Part shown: positions 1 through 8,334 of the stretch, in pieces | How the letters are laid out: each line of letters starts with the position of its first letter | Position numbering within the stretch: the stretch's first letter is position 1 | Translations under genes and position numbers: made by a program | The notes under the pieces: generated by a model | Seen by the model: only the letters and a program-made list of their open reading frames with translations | Told to the model about the DNA's origin: nothing | The model's database searches: none | Source: Streptomyces massasporeus | Lineage (GTDB): Bacteria; Actinomycetota; Actinomycetes; Streptomycetales; Streptomycetaceae | NCBI RefSeq assembly: GCF_014648995.1 | Contig: NZ_BMSE01000023.1 | Coordinates: 1-64,000, forward strand | Direction: 5' to 3' | DNA: 64,000 nt

Positions 1-62
1 CCTTACAGCGCCGATGGTACTGCAGGGGGGACCCTGTGGGAGAGTAGGACGCCGCCGAACTC
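1..62 (+). rRNA. rrf: 5S ribosomal RNA, 3' part
   Basis: The first 60 bases match the 3' half of an actinobacterial 5S rRNA: the helix IV/V region (CGATGGTACTGCAGGGGG) followed by GAGAGTAGGACGCCGCCGAAC, the strand that closes helix I. The 5' half lies before the window, so an rRNA operon ends here. A strong intrinsic terminator follows directly. The exact 3' end is uncertain by a few bases. Confidence 0.93.
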
Positions 63-70
63 CTTTTATA

Positions 71-113
71 GCTCTGGCTCTTGGGCGCACAGCCCAAGAG
101 CCAGAGCTTTTTT
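71..113 (+). terminator. rRNA operon intrinsic terminator
   Basis: A perfect 15-bp stem (71-85 with 93-107) with a 7-base loop is followed by six T residues (108-113). This is a textbook rho-independent terminator, rare in such a GC-rich genome, and it fits the end of an rRNA operon. Confidence 0.95.
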
Positions 114-168
114 GCGTTGAGGTAAGGTCAGGGAGCATCGTTGGCTCATTCCCACAGGAGGCCCCCGG

Positions 169-777
169 GTGGAGGTTCAGGAGACTCGCGTCCAGACGGA
201 CCGTGCGCTCACCATCCCGAACATCCTCAGCATGGCCCGCCTCGTCGGCGTGCCCGTCTTCCTGTGGCTGATCCTGCGTCCTGAGTTCGGTGGGCCCAAG
301 AGTGACGGGTGGGCCCTTCTGGTACTGGCCCTGAGCGGAGTCAGCGACTATCTGGACGGCAAGCTCGCGCGGCGCTGGAACCAGATCAGCAGCCTCGGCC
401 GGCTCCTCGACCCCGCGGCTGACCGCCTCTACATTCTCTCGACCCTGGTCGGCCTCACCTGGCGGGAGATTCTGCCCCTCTGGTTGACCGCTGTACTTCT
501 GGCGCGGGAGCTGGTTCTGCTGGTGATGGTTGGCATCCTCCGCCGGCAAGGCTATCCGCCGCCCCAGGTGAACTTCCTGGGTAAGGCCGCCACCTTCAAC
601 CTGATGTACGCCTTCCCCCTGCTTCTGCTCAGTGACGGAAGCGGCTGGATCTCGTCACTGGCTGCCATTTTCGGATGGGCGTTCGCCGGATGGGGTACAA
701 CGCTGTACTGGTGGGCAGGAGTCCTCTACGTGGTACAAGTCCGCCGCCTGGTCCGTGCGGACGCCATGGCCGATTGA
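169..777 (+). CDS. CDP-alcohol phosphatidyltransferase, probable cardiolipin synthase
   Basis: Integral membrane phospholipid synthase of 202 residues. The family signature DG-x2-AR-x8-G-x3-D-x3-D is intact (DGKLAR, then GRLLDPAAD), which gives the two-metal site used to join CDP-diacylglycerol to an alcohol. Several hydrophobic segments follow. The GTG start has CAGGAG about 8 bases upstream. The S. coelicolor protein in this position (SCO1389, from memory) is the eukaryote-type cardiolipin synthase, and M. tuberculosis pgsA2 sits in the same context. The activity here is therefore probably cardiolipin formation, though phosphatidylglycerophosphate synthase cannot be excluded from sequence alone. 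Confidence 0.85.
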   Translation: MEVQETRVQTDRALTIPNILSMARLVGVPVFLWLILRPEFGGPKSDGWALLVLALSGVSDYLDGKLARRWNQISSLGRLLDPAADRLYILSTLVGLTWREILPLWLTAVLLARELVLLVMVGILRRQGYPPPQVNFLGKAATFNLMYAFPLLLLSDGSGWISSLAAIFGWAFAGWGTTLYWWAGVLYVVQVRRLVRADAMAD

Positions 778-891
778 ACTCTCGGATGGTCCTGCTGCCG
801 TAGCGGAGCGATGGCCCGTGCTGGATAAGTGAGGGACAATCCTGGCGGGGGAAGTCGGCTAGACCGTCTCTTTGAGGAGGACGCTTCCGAC

Positions 892-3387
892 ATGAAGGCC
901 GTCGTGATGGCCGGAGGTGAAGGCACACGCCTTCGCCCCATGACCTCAAGCATGCCCAAGCCGCTCCTGCCGGTGGCCAACCGGCCGATCATGGAGCATG
1001 TTCTTCGGCTGCTCAAAAGGCATGGGCTCAACGAAACAGTCGTGACTGTCCAGTTCCTGGCTTCGCTCGTCAAGAACTACTTCGGTGACGGCGAAGAGCT
1101 CGGTATGGAGCTCACCTATGCCAATGAGGAGAAGCCACTCGGTACCGCCGGAAGCGTCAAGAACGCCGAGGAAGCGCTGAAGGACGATGCCTTCCTCGTC
1201 ATCTCCGGCGATGCGCTGACGGATTTCGACCTCACCGATCTCATCAATTTCCACAAGGAGAAGGGTGCGCTGGTCACGGTCTGCCTGACGCGTGTGCCCA
1301 ATCCGCTGGAGTTCGGGATCACCATTGTCGACGAGGAAGGCAAGGTGGAGCGCTTCCTCGAGAAGCCCACCTGGGGCCAGGTCTTCTCCGACACCGTGAA
1401 CACCGGCATCTACGTGATGGAGCCCGAGGTCTTCGACTACGTCGAGCCCGATGTGCCCGTCGACTGGTCCGGTGACGTCTTCCCGCAGCTCATGAAGGAA
1501 GGCAAGCCCATCTACGGCTACATCGCCGAGGGCTACTGGGAGGACGTCGGCACGCACGAGAGCTATGTGAAGGCGCAGGCCGACGTCCTGGAGGGCAAGG
1601 TCGACGTCGACATCGACGGTTTCGAGATCTCCCCGGGCGTGTGGGTCGCCGAAGGAGCGGAGGTCCATCCGGACGCCGTTCTCCGTGGACCCGCCTATAT
1701 CGGTGACTACGCCAAGGTCGAGGCCGGCTCCGAAATCCGTGAGCACACCGTCGTAGGCTCCAACGTGGTCGTCAAGAGCGGTGCGTTTCTGCACAAGGCC
1801 GTCGTCCACGACAACGTCTACGTCGGGCCCCACAGCAATCTGCGCGGCTGTGTGGTCGGTAAGAACACCGACATCATGCGTGCGGCGCGGATCGAGGACG
1901 GGGCGGTCATCGGTGATGAGTGCCTGATCGGTGAAGAATCGATCGTCCAGGGCAATGTTCGGGTCTACCCGTTCAAGACCATCGAGGCCGGCGCCTTCGT
2001 CAACACCTCGGTGATCTGGGAATCCAGGGGCCAGGCGCACCTCTTCGGTGCCCGTGGTGTCTCCGGCATCCTCAACGTGGAGATCACGCCGGAACTCGCG
2101 GTGCGTCTCGCGGGCGCGTACGCCACGACGCTGAAGAAGGGCTCGACCGTCACCACGGCCCGGGACCACTCGCGTGGTGCTCGTGCATTGAAGCGGGCGG
2201 TGATCTCCGCGCTGCAGGCCAGCGCGATCGACGTGCGGGACCTGGAGAACGTGCCGCTGCCCGTGGCCCGGCAGCAGACCGCGCGCGGCAGTGCGGGCGG
2301 CATCATGATCCGTACAACTCCTGGGGTGCCGGACTCCGTCGACATCATGTTCTTCGACGGGAACGGTGCGGACCTGTCGCAGGGTAGTCAGCGGAAGCTG
2401 GACCGGGTGTTCGCGAGGCAGGAGTACCGTCGGGCGTTCCCCGGTGAGATCGGGGATCTGCACTTCCCGGCCAGCGTCTTCGACTCGTACACCGGGTCGC
2501 TGCTGCGGAACGTCGATACGACAGGCATCTCCGAGTCGGGGCTGAAGGTCGTCGTGGACGCGTCCAACGGAAGCGCGGGACTGGTGCTGCCGAGCCTGCT
2601 CGGCAAGCTCGGGGTCGACTCGCTGACGATCAACCCCGGTCTCGACGAGTCCAGGCCGACCGAGACGGCCGACATGCGGCGGTCGGGGATGGTGCGGCTC
2701 GGGGAGATCGTGGCGTCCTCGGGAGCCGCGTTCGGTGTGCGGTTCGACCCCGTCGGTGAGCGGCTGTCGCTCGTCGACGAGAAGGGTCGGATCATCGAGG
2801 ACGACCGGGCGCTGCTCGTGATGCTGGACCTCGTCGCCGCCGAGCGGCGCAGTGGACGGGTCGCGCTTCCGGTGACCACGACCCGGATCGCCGAGCAGGT
2901 GGCGGCGTACCACGGGACGCAGGTCGAGTGGACGACCACTTCTCCCGACGACCTCACGCGCGTCGGCGGCGAGGAAGGGACGATCTTCGGCGGTGACGGC
3001 AAGGGCGGTTTCATCGTCCCCGAGTTCAGCAGCGTGTACGACGCCACCGCGGCCTTCGTACGGCTCATCGGACTCGTGGCGCGGACACAGCTCACGCTCA
3101 GCCAGATCGACGCGCGCATTCCGCGGGCGCACGTCCTGAAGCGCGATCTGGCGACCCCGTGGGCCGTCAAGGGGCTCGTGATGCGGCGGGTCGTCGAGGC
3201 GGCAGGAGATCGCTTCGTGGACACCACGGACGGTGTGCGGGTGGTGGAGACCGACGGCCGCTGGGTGATGGTGCTGCCCGACCCGGCCGAGGCCGTCACC
3301 CACCTGTGGGCCGAAGGGCCGGACGACGCCTCCGCGCAGGCCCTGCTGGACGAATGGTCGGCGGTCGTGGACAGCGCCGGCCGGTAG
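892..3387 (+). CDS. mannose-1-phosphate guanylyltransferase with degenerate phosphomannomutase-like domain
   Basis: 831 residues. Residues 1-240 form a nucleotidyltransferase with the intact loop GGEGTRLRP near residue 9. A left-handed beta-helix of hexapeptide repeats follows (about 250-370), then a phosphohexomutase-like domain. The expected GDP-mannose pathway role rests on the first domain. In the mutase part the usual TASHNP serine loop reads RTTPGVPDS, the metal loop DGDGDR reads FDPVGER, and the sugar loop GEQSGH reads GGDGKGG. That half is therefore probably not an active mutase. The ATG at 892 was chosen for its GAGGAGG ribosome site at 874-880; an upstream in-frame start lacks one. 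It lies 114 bases after the phosphatidyltransferase gene, possibly cotranscribed. Confidence 0.85.
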   Translation: MKAVVMAGGEGTRLRPMTSSMPKPLLPVANRPIMEHVLRLLKRHGLNETVVTVQFLASLVKNYFGDGEELGMELTYANEEKPLGTAGSVKNAEEALKDDAFLVISGDALTDFDLTDLINFHKEKGALVTVCLTRVPNPLEFGITIVDEEGKVERFLEKPTWGQVFSDTVNTGIYVMEPEVFDYVEPDVPVDWSGDVFPQLMKEGKPIYGYIAEGYWEDVGTHESYVKAQADVLEGKVDVDIDGFEISPGVWVAEGAEVHPDAVLRGPAYIGDYAKVEAGSEIREHTVVGSNVVVKSGAFLHKAVVHDNVYVGPHSNLRGCVVGKNTDIMRAARIEDGAVIGDECLIGEESIVQGNVRVYPFKTIEAGAFVNTSVIWESRGQAHLFGARGVSGILNVEITPELAVRLAGAYATTLKKGSTVTTARDHSRGARALKRAVISALQASAIDVRDLENVPLPVARQQTARGSAGGIMIRTTPGVPDSVDIMFFDGNGADLSQGSQRKLDRVFARQEYRRAFPGEIGDLHFPASVFDSYTGSLLRNVDTTGISESGLKVVVDASNGSAGLVLPSLLGKLGVDSLTINPGLDESRPTETADMRRSGMVRLGEIVASSGAAFGVRFDPVGERLSLVDEKGRIIEDDRALLVMLDLVAAERRSGRVALPVTTTRIAEQVAAYHGTQVEWTTTSPDDLTRVGGEEGTIFGGDGKGGFIVPEFSSVYDATAAFVRLIGLVARTQLTLSQIDARIPRAHVLKRDLATPWAVKGLVMRRVVEAAGDRFVDTTDGVRVVETDGRWVMVLPDPAEAVTHLWAEGPDDASAQALLDEWSAVVDSAGR

Positions 3388-3403
3388 AACGGGCTGCACG
3401 CGT

Positions 3404-3445
3404 GCGTGCCGGACAAGTGTCCCCAACGGGGCCTGTCCGGCACGC
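3404..3445 (+). terminator. hairpin terminator without T-tract
   Basis: A perfect 12-bp stem (3404-3415 with 3434-3445) encloses a smaller CCCC/GGGG hairpin. It lies 17 bases past the stop of the guanylyltransferase gene. There is no T run, as is usual for Streptomyces terminators. Confidence 0.6.
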
Positions 3446-3485
3446 CGGTGGGGCCGTTCGGAGGTAGTGCTCGCGACGTGCGACG

Positions 3486-4400
3486 ATGTGCGGCATGCCG
3501 CAGCAACCCCCCATTCGGAGCACACCCACGCGGCCCCGGCGCCCGGATGCGTCCATGTCGTTGCTCACCAACGTCATGGACCACAGCCTCGACGACGGAT
3601 ATGCCGAGGCCGCCGAGCGCAAGAAGGCCGCGGGCGACAGCGGCATGCCGAAGACGCTCAGGGCGAAGCTGGGGCTTGCCGCCGGACTGGTGCTCGCGGC
3701 CCTGGTCGTGACCGTCGGAGCGGCGCAGGCGCGGGTTGCCGCCCCGGTCGTGGCCAAGGAGCGGGAAGAGCTGGTCGACCGCATCGACCGGGAGACCGAG
3801 GCGGCGGACAAGCTGGAGGACTCCGTCGACGAGCTGCGCGGGGACGTGAGCGCACGGCAGCGCGAGGCACTGAAGCACAGCGGTGGCAGCGCGGACTCCG
3901 ATCTTGCGGGCCTCCTGTCCGGCGCGGTCGCGGTGCACGGCCCCGGTGTGAAGCTCGTGGTGAACGACGCCAAGGAAGCCGCCTCGGGCGGCGACGGCGA
4001 CCCGCGTGAGACCTCCGGTTTCTCCGACACCGGCCGGGTGCGTGACCGGGACATGCAACGCGTCGTCAACGGGCTGTGGGAGTCGGGCGCCGAGGCCGTC
4101 TCGATCAACGGGCAGCGGCTGACGGCGCTGTCCGCGATCAGGGCCGCGGGGGACGCCATACTGGTCGACAACAAGCCGCTGGTACCGCCGTACACGGTGC
4201 TGGCGGTGGGGGACGGGCAGCGGCTGAGCACACGGTTCCAGAACAGCGCGGACGGGTTGTACCTGAACGCGCTGCAGGAGAGCTACGGCATCAGGACAGG
4301 CATCTCCGTGGAGGACGACCTCCGGCTGCCTGCCGCACCGAGTGTGACCGTACGTACAGCACAGCCGAGCATTGAGAAGAGCGAGAAGGGCACATCGTGA
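3486..4400 (+). CDS. DUF881 membrane-anchored envelope protein (first copy)
   Basis: 304 residues: a charged N-terminal tail, one transmembrane helix at about 62-82, a coiled-coil stretch rich in E, R and D, and then the extracellular DUF881 domain. DUF881 proteins flank sbp genes and are linked to the cell envelope and division region in Gram-positive bacteria; their biochemical activity is unknown. The gene overlaps the next by 4 bases (GTGA), so the trio is an operon. The ATG at 3495 is an alternative start; neither has a well-placed ribosome site (GGAGGT lies about 20 bases upstream). The M. tuberculosis counterpart is Rv1823. Confidence 0.8.
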   Translation: MCGMPQQPPIRSTPTRPRRPDASMSLLTNVMDHSLDDGYAEAAERKKAAGDSGMPKTLRAKLGLAAGLVLAALVVTVGAAQARVAAPVVAKEREELVDRIDRETEAADKLEDSVDELRGDVSARQREALKHSGGSADSDLAGLLSGAVAVHGPGVKLVVNDAKEAASGGDGDPRETSGFSDTGRVRDRDMQRVVNGLWESGAEAVSINGQRLTALSAIRAAGDAILVDNKPLVPPYTVLAVGDGQRLSTRFQNSADGLYLNALQESYGIRTGISVEDDLRLPAAPSVTVRTAQPSIEKSEKGTS

Positions 4401-4729
4401 TCGCCGTACTGGGCCTCGTCGTGGGAGTCGTGGCCGGCCTGTTGGTCCGGCCTGAGGTTCCGGCGGTGGTCGAGCCTTATCTGCCGATCGCCGTCGTGGC
4501 GGCGCTCGACGCCGTCTTCGGCGGTCTGCGGGCCATGCTCGACGGCATCTTCGACGACAAGGTCTTCGTGGTGTCGTTCCTGTCGAACGTGGTGGTGGCC
4601 GCGCTGATCGTGTTCCTGGGCGACAAGCTGGGCGTGGGCGCCCAGCTGTCCACCGGTGTGGTGGTCGTCCTCGGCATCCGGATCTTCTCCAACGCCGCGG
4701 CGATCCGCCGGCACGTGTTCCGGGCGTGA
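4397..4729 (+). CDS. sbp: small basic protein Sbp (DUF1290)
   Basis: 110 residues, almost wholly hydrophobic, with about three membrane helices and a basic C-terminus (RRHVFRA). Length and order between two DUF881 genes match Sbp/YlxX. It is known as a conserved membrane protein next to division genes in Bacillus and actinobacteria (Rv1824), without an assigned activity. It starts with GTG overlapping the upstream stop, and its own stop overlaps the next gene by 4 bases, which implies translational coupling. Confidence 0.85.
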   Translation: MIAVLGLVVGVVAGLLVRPEVPAVVEPYLPIAVVAALDAVFGGLRAMLDGIFDDKVFVVSFLSNVVVAALIVFLGDKLGVGAQLSTGVVVVLGIRIFSNAAAIRRHVFRA

Positions 4730-5673
4730 GGCCGATGAGCGATCACGACGAGAAGCCGGACAAGCCCGCCGAGGAGCGCGGCGACGCGCGCGACGACAGC
4801 GCCGGGCCCGGGAACGGGCTGCGCAAGGAGCTGCCCCAGGAGGTGCCCGCGGCTGCGCCCGCCGCCGAGGAGACTCCCGAGGAGCCGGAGCGCCGGCAGG
4901 CAGCGGAACCACAGCAGGCGCCGGAACCGAAGCCGGAGCCCGAGCCGCGGCTGACCGGGCGGCAGCGGCTGGTGCAGGGGGTGTGGCCGCCGCGTGTCAC
5001 CCGGGCACAACTCATCGTCGCGGTGCTGCTCTTCGGTCTCGGATTCGGGCTGGCCGTGCAGGTGGCCTCGAACAGCGACAGCGACAGTGCCCTGCGTGGC
5101 GCACGTCAGGAAGATCTTGTCCGCATCCTCGATGAACTGGATGACCGTACTCAACGTCTTGAGGACGAGAAGCAAGGTCTCGAGAAGCAGCGCGACGAGC
5201 TGGAGAACAGCTCTGACCAGGCCGAGGAGGCCCGGAAGCAGACGATCGAGAAGGAGAGGCAACTCGGCATCCTCGCGGGCACGGTGGCCGCGCAGGGGCC
5301 CGGCATCACCATGACGATCCAGGACACGAAGGGGACGGTCGAGGCGGACATGCTGCTCGACGCGATCCAGGAGCTGCGCGCGGCGGGTGCGGAGGCGATC
5401 CAGGTCAACGGCGTACGGGTCGTCGCGAGCACGTATCTCACGGACTCGGGCAAGGGTGTGGGCGTCGACGGGAACAAGATCAACGCGCCCTATCGTTTCA
5501 AGGTCATCGGCAAGTCGCAGGACCTCGAGCCGGCGCTCAACATCCCCGGAGGTGTGGTGCAGACTCTCGAGAAGGAACAGGCCACCGTCACGATCGAGCG
5601 GTCCACCGACATCGTCGTGGACGCCTTGCGAGCAGCGAAGCGGCCTGACTACGCTCGGTCGTCCTCGCAGTGA
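4726..5673 (+). CDS. DUF881 membrane-anchored envelope protein (second copy)
   Basis: 315 residues. The first 85 or so are acidic and proline-rich with many E and P (PKPEPEPRL), probably disordered and cytoplasmic. One transmembrane helix (IVAVLLFGLGFGLAVQV) follows, then a strong coiled coil (about 120-175) and the DUF881 domain. It differs from the first copy mainly in its long tail, which could be a docking or phosphorylation region (inference). The start is GTG 4726, overlapping sbp, or ATG 4735. It corresponds to Rv1825. Confidence 0.82.
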   Translation: MRPMSDHDEKPDKPAEERGDARDDSAGPGNGLRKELPQEVPAAAPAAEETPEEPERRQAAEPQQAPEPKPEPEPRLTGRQRLVQGVWPPRVTRAQLIVAVLLFGLGFGLAVQVASNSDSDSALRGARQEDLVRILDELDDRTQRLEDEKQGLEKQRDELENSSDQAEEARKQTIEKERQLGILAGTVAAQGPGITMTIQDTKGTVEADMLLDAIQELRAAGAEAIQVNGVRVVASTYLTDSGKGVGVDGNKINAPYRFKVIGKSQDLEPALNIPGGVVQTLEKEQATVTIERSTDIVVDALRAAKRPDYARSSSQ

Positions 5674-5863
5674 ACCGGGGGTGCATGGGCGGCGTTCGGC
5701 GAGGGCATGAGGTTGCGGGGGGTCGGCGCACCGAATGGGCGGTGCGTGGTGGAAACTGTCTGGTGCAGACGGACGTTGTCAGGATGTCCGGGTCGGCCAG
5801 AGTGTTCAGTCAGGGTTCGTCCTGCCCCACGGGCGGGTCTGTTTCGGTCAAGGGGAATCGCCC

Positions 5864-6688
5864 GTGAAGTTGTTTGCGAAGTTGTTCGGCAAGAGCGCGC
5901 GAGAAGGCAGCGACAATGCGACCGCTCGCCATCGCGCACAGCCTGACGCGGAGGGCCAGCGGCCGCTGTTCCGGGACCAGGTCGGCGGCCCGGGCGGCGA
6001 TGTTTCCGGTGGTCAGGGCGCGCCGTCGGTTGACCCTGCGCAGCCCGGCGGCATAGGTTTCGGGCAACCGTCAACCTCAAGTGCGGGTGGAGGGTTTTCC
6101 GACCCGTATGCGTCCAACGCCCCCGGTGGGCAGCCGCGGCAGGAGGATCCGATGTCGGCCCTGGTGTGTACGAGGTGCGGTAACCGCAACGCGGAGAACA
6201 GCCGTTTCTGCTCCAACTGCGGCGCGCCGCTGAGGGCGGGGGCGACGCCGGAGCGTCCGTCCGAGACGACCTCCACGATCTCCATCTCCGGTCTCGAGGC
6301 CTACGACAGCGAGACCACCGGTCAGACGCCGATGCCGACCCTGTCGCCCGAGGCTCAGGCCGCCGTCGACGCGCTGCCGCTGGGCTCCGCGCTCCTGGTG
6401 GTGCGCCGCGGGCCGAACTCGGGCAGCCGTTTCCTGCTGGACGGCGACCTGACCACGGCCGGCCGGCACCCGCAGAGCGACATCTTCCTGGACGACGTGA
6501 CGGTGTCCCGGCGGCACGTGGAGTTCCGCCGTGGTCAGGACGGTTCGTTCACGGTGGCCGACGTGGGCAGCCTGAACGGCACGTATGTGAACCGGGAGCG
6601 GATCGACCAGGTCGCCCTGAACAACGGCGACGAGGTGCAGATCGGCAAGTACCGGCTGGTCTTCTACGCCAGCCAGCGGGGCTACTGA
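5864..6688 (+). CDS. garA: GarA/OdhI-like FHA protein with zinc ribbon
   Basis: 274 residues. A basic N-terminus (KLFAKLFGKS) and a low-complexity linker lead to a zinc ribbon with C102, C105, C116 and C119. An ETTS motif at 134-137 and a C-terminal FHA domain (about 180-265; GRHPQSDIFLDDVTVSRRH and SLNGTYVN) follow. In Mycobacterium GarA and Corynebacterium OdhI the same ETTS threonines are phosphorylated by Ser/Thr kinases, and the FHA domain then folds back and stops inhibition of 2-oxoglutarate dehydrogenase. The zinc ribbon is an addition relative to the mycobacterial protein. The GTG start was chosen for AAGGGGA upstream; a longer frame reaches 5735 without support. Confidence 0.88.
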   Translation: MKLFAKLFGKSAREGSDNATARHRAQPDAEGQRPLFRDQVGGPGGDVSGGQGAPSVDPAQPGGIGFGQPSTSSAGGGFSDPYASNAPGGQPRQEDPMSALVCTRCGNRNAENSRFCSNCGAPLRAGATPERPSETTSTISISGLEAYDSETTGQTPMPTLSPEAQAAVDALPLGSALLVVRRGPNSGSRFLLDGDLTTAGRHPQSDIFLDDVTVSRRHVEFRRGQDGSFTVADVGSLNGTYVNRERIDQVALNNGDEVQIGKYRLVFYASQRGY

Positions 6689-6741
6689 CCGGGCTCGGTC
6701 CGGACAGGCCTCGGCGAAGGTCCATCCGTCAGGGAAGGTCC

Positions 6742-7479
6742 ATGCTTCAAACACCGAGCGGCGGTGCCGGACACGGCACCGCCGCCACGGACAGTGGGCT
6801 GCTGAGCATCGGCGCGGTGCTGAACGCGCTGCGCGACGAGTTTCCCGAAGTGACCATCTCCAAGATCCGCTTCCTGGAGTCGGAAGGGCTCATCGAGCCG
6901 CAGCGGACCCCGTCGGGGTACCGCAAGTTCAGCGCCCATGACGTCGACCGCCTCGGCCACGTCCTGAGGATGCAGCGGGACCACTATCTGCCCCTGAAGG
7001 TGATCCGGGAGCACCTGGAGGCCATGGAGCGCGGTGAGGCCGTGCCGCTGCCGGTCGTGGGGCGTCAGCGGGACGGTGCGTCCGCCTCCGAGCCGCCCGA
7101 GGGGCCCACAGCGGCCAGGATCGGGCGGGATGAGCTGCTCGCCGCCGTCGGCGTCGACGAGCAGGAGCTCAAGGAGTGGGAGTCCTACGGCCTCCTCACT
7201 CCACTGGAGGACGGAGCGTACGACGCCGAGGCGGTCACCGTCGCCCTGCTCGTCGTCGAACTCGGGCGGTTCGGGATCGAGCCGCGGCACCTGCGGGCCA
7301 TGAAGGCCGCCGCGGAGCGGGAGGCCGGTCTCGTGGACCAGGTGGTGGCCCCGCTCAGGCGGCACCGCAACCCGCAGACCAGGGCCCATGCAGAGGCCCG
7401 TACCAAGGAGCTGGCGGGGCTCACGGTGAAGCTGCACGCCGCTCTGGTGCAGACGGCGCTCGGGGTACGACTGCCCTGA
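6742..7479 (+). CDS. ftsR: MerR-family regulator, FtsR-like
   Basis: 245 residues with an N-terminal winged helix-turn-helix of MerR type (LSIGAVLNALRDEFPEVTIS, then RFLESEGLIEP and SGYRKFS) and a C-terminal helical domain. It lies immediately after garA, as Rv1828 lies after garA in M. tuberculosis. The corynebacterial member, FtsR, activates ftsZ, so a cell-division regulatory role is likely. The first about 18 residues are a poorly conserved lead-in. It is 53 bases from garA and probably cotranscribed. Confidence 0.82.
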   Translation: MLQTPSGGAGHGTAATDSGLLSIGAVLNALRDEFPEVTISKIRFLESEGLIEPQRTPSGYRKFSAHDVDRLGHVLRMQRDHYLPLKVIREHLEAMERGEAVPLPVVGRQRDGASASEPPEGPTAARIGRDELLAAVGVDEQELKEWESYGLLTPLEDGAYDAEAVTVALLVVELGRFGIEPRHLRAMKAAAEREAGLVDQVVAPLRRHRNPQTRAHAEARTKELAGLTVKLHAALVQTALGVRLP

Positions 7480-7565
7480 GGCGGGGCCGGCTGCCGGGGG
7501 CCGGATCAGGCGCCCTATCCCGGCCCGACTACCCAAACGTCCCGAGCACGGCCTAGGGTTGCTGT

Positions 7566-8039
7566 GTGAACGAGCTCGATGTCGTAGGTGTCCGGGTCGA
7601 AATGCCCTCCAACCAACCGATCGTGCTGCTGCGTGAAGTGGGAGGCGACCGTTACCTCCCCATCTGGATCGGACCGGGGGAGGCGACGGCGATCGCCTTC
7701 GCCCAGCAGGGGATGGCTCCCGCGCGGCCGCTGACACACGACCTGTTCAAGGACGTGCTGGAAGCCGTCGGCCAGGAGCTCACGGAAGTGCGCATCACGG
7801 ACCTGCGTGAGGGCGTCTTCTACGCGGAACTCGTCTTCGCCAGCGGTGTCGAGGTGAGCGCCCGTCCGTCCGACGCCATAGCGCTCGCGCTGCGCACCGG
7901 GACGCCGATCTACGGCAGTGACACGGTGCTCGACGACGCCGGTATCGCGATCCCGGACGAGCAGGAGGACGAGGTGGAGAAGTTCCGCGAGTTCCTCGAC
8001 CAGATCTCTCCGGAGGACTTCGGCACCAGCAGTCAGTGA
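7566..8039 (+). CDS. bifunctional nuclease-domain protein (DUF151)
   Basis: 157 residues spanning a BFN/DUF151 domain (LPIWIGPGEATAIAFAQQG and RPSDAIALALR are the typical blocks) followed by an acidic C-terminus. The domain is named for a plant protein with DNase/RNase activity; in bacteria the function is not settled. It corresponds to Rv1829 in the same order. No ribosome site precedes the GTG. A TAGGGT -10-like box at 7554-7559 lies so close that the message may be leaderless (inference). Confidence 0.85.
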   Translation: MNELDVVGVRVEMPSNQPIVLLREVGGDRYLPIWIGPGEATAIAFAQQGMAPARPLTHDLFKDVLEAVGQELTEVRITDLREGVFYAELVFASGVEVSARPSDAIALALRTGTPIYGSDTVLDDAGIAIPDEQEDEVEKFREFLDQISPEDFGTSSQ

Positions 8040-8076
8040 GTTGATCGAGGAGCGGCAGCGGTCGGAAGAGTCGTGT

Positions 8077-8117
8077 GGGCGGCCCGGCGGACGGTGTGGT
8101 CCGTGACCGGGCCGCCC
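8077..8117 (+). terminator. two-tier hairpin terminator
   Basis: A perfect 11-bp stem (8077-8087 with 8107-8117) has an inner 5-bp stem (8088-8092 with 8099-8103). It lies 37 bases after the DUF151 stop and before the next MerR gene. No T-tract is present. Confidence 0.6.
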
Positions 8118-8334
8118 GCCGTTTGTGTCATGGGTGAAATGCCCGCATGTGCCGGTGGCGCGTGAGAGCGTCATACGGTTCGTGCCGGACACATTCGGCT
8201 AGCCTTTCCCCGCGGTGGGGCACGGGAAACCACTCTCAGGGTGATTATCACTCGGCGTGGCGAGTGTGGCGATCGTTGACGCACCCCTGGTGACTGCCTA
8301 CCGTCGAGAAGGCAGGTCAAGGACGGAGGTCGGC

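Noticed and set aside
946..3525. 859-codon open frame on the minus strand through the guanylyltransferase gene
   Set aside because: The composition is that of an antisense shadow of a high-GC gene (R-, D- and H-rich, no recognisable domain), and the plus-strand gene is a clear family member.
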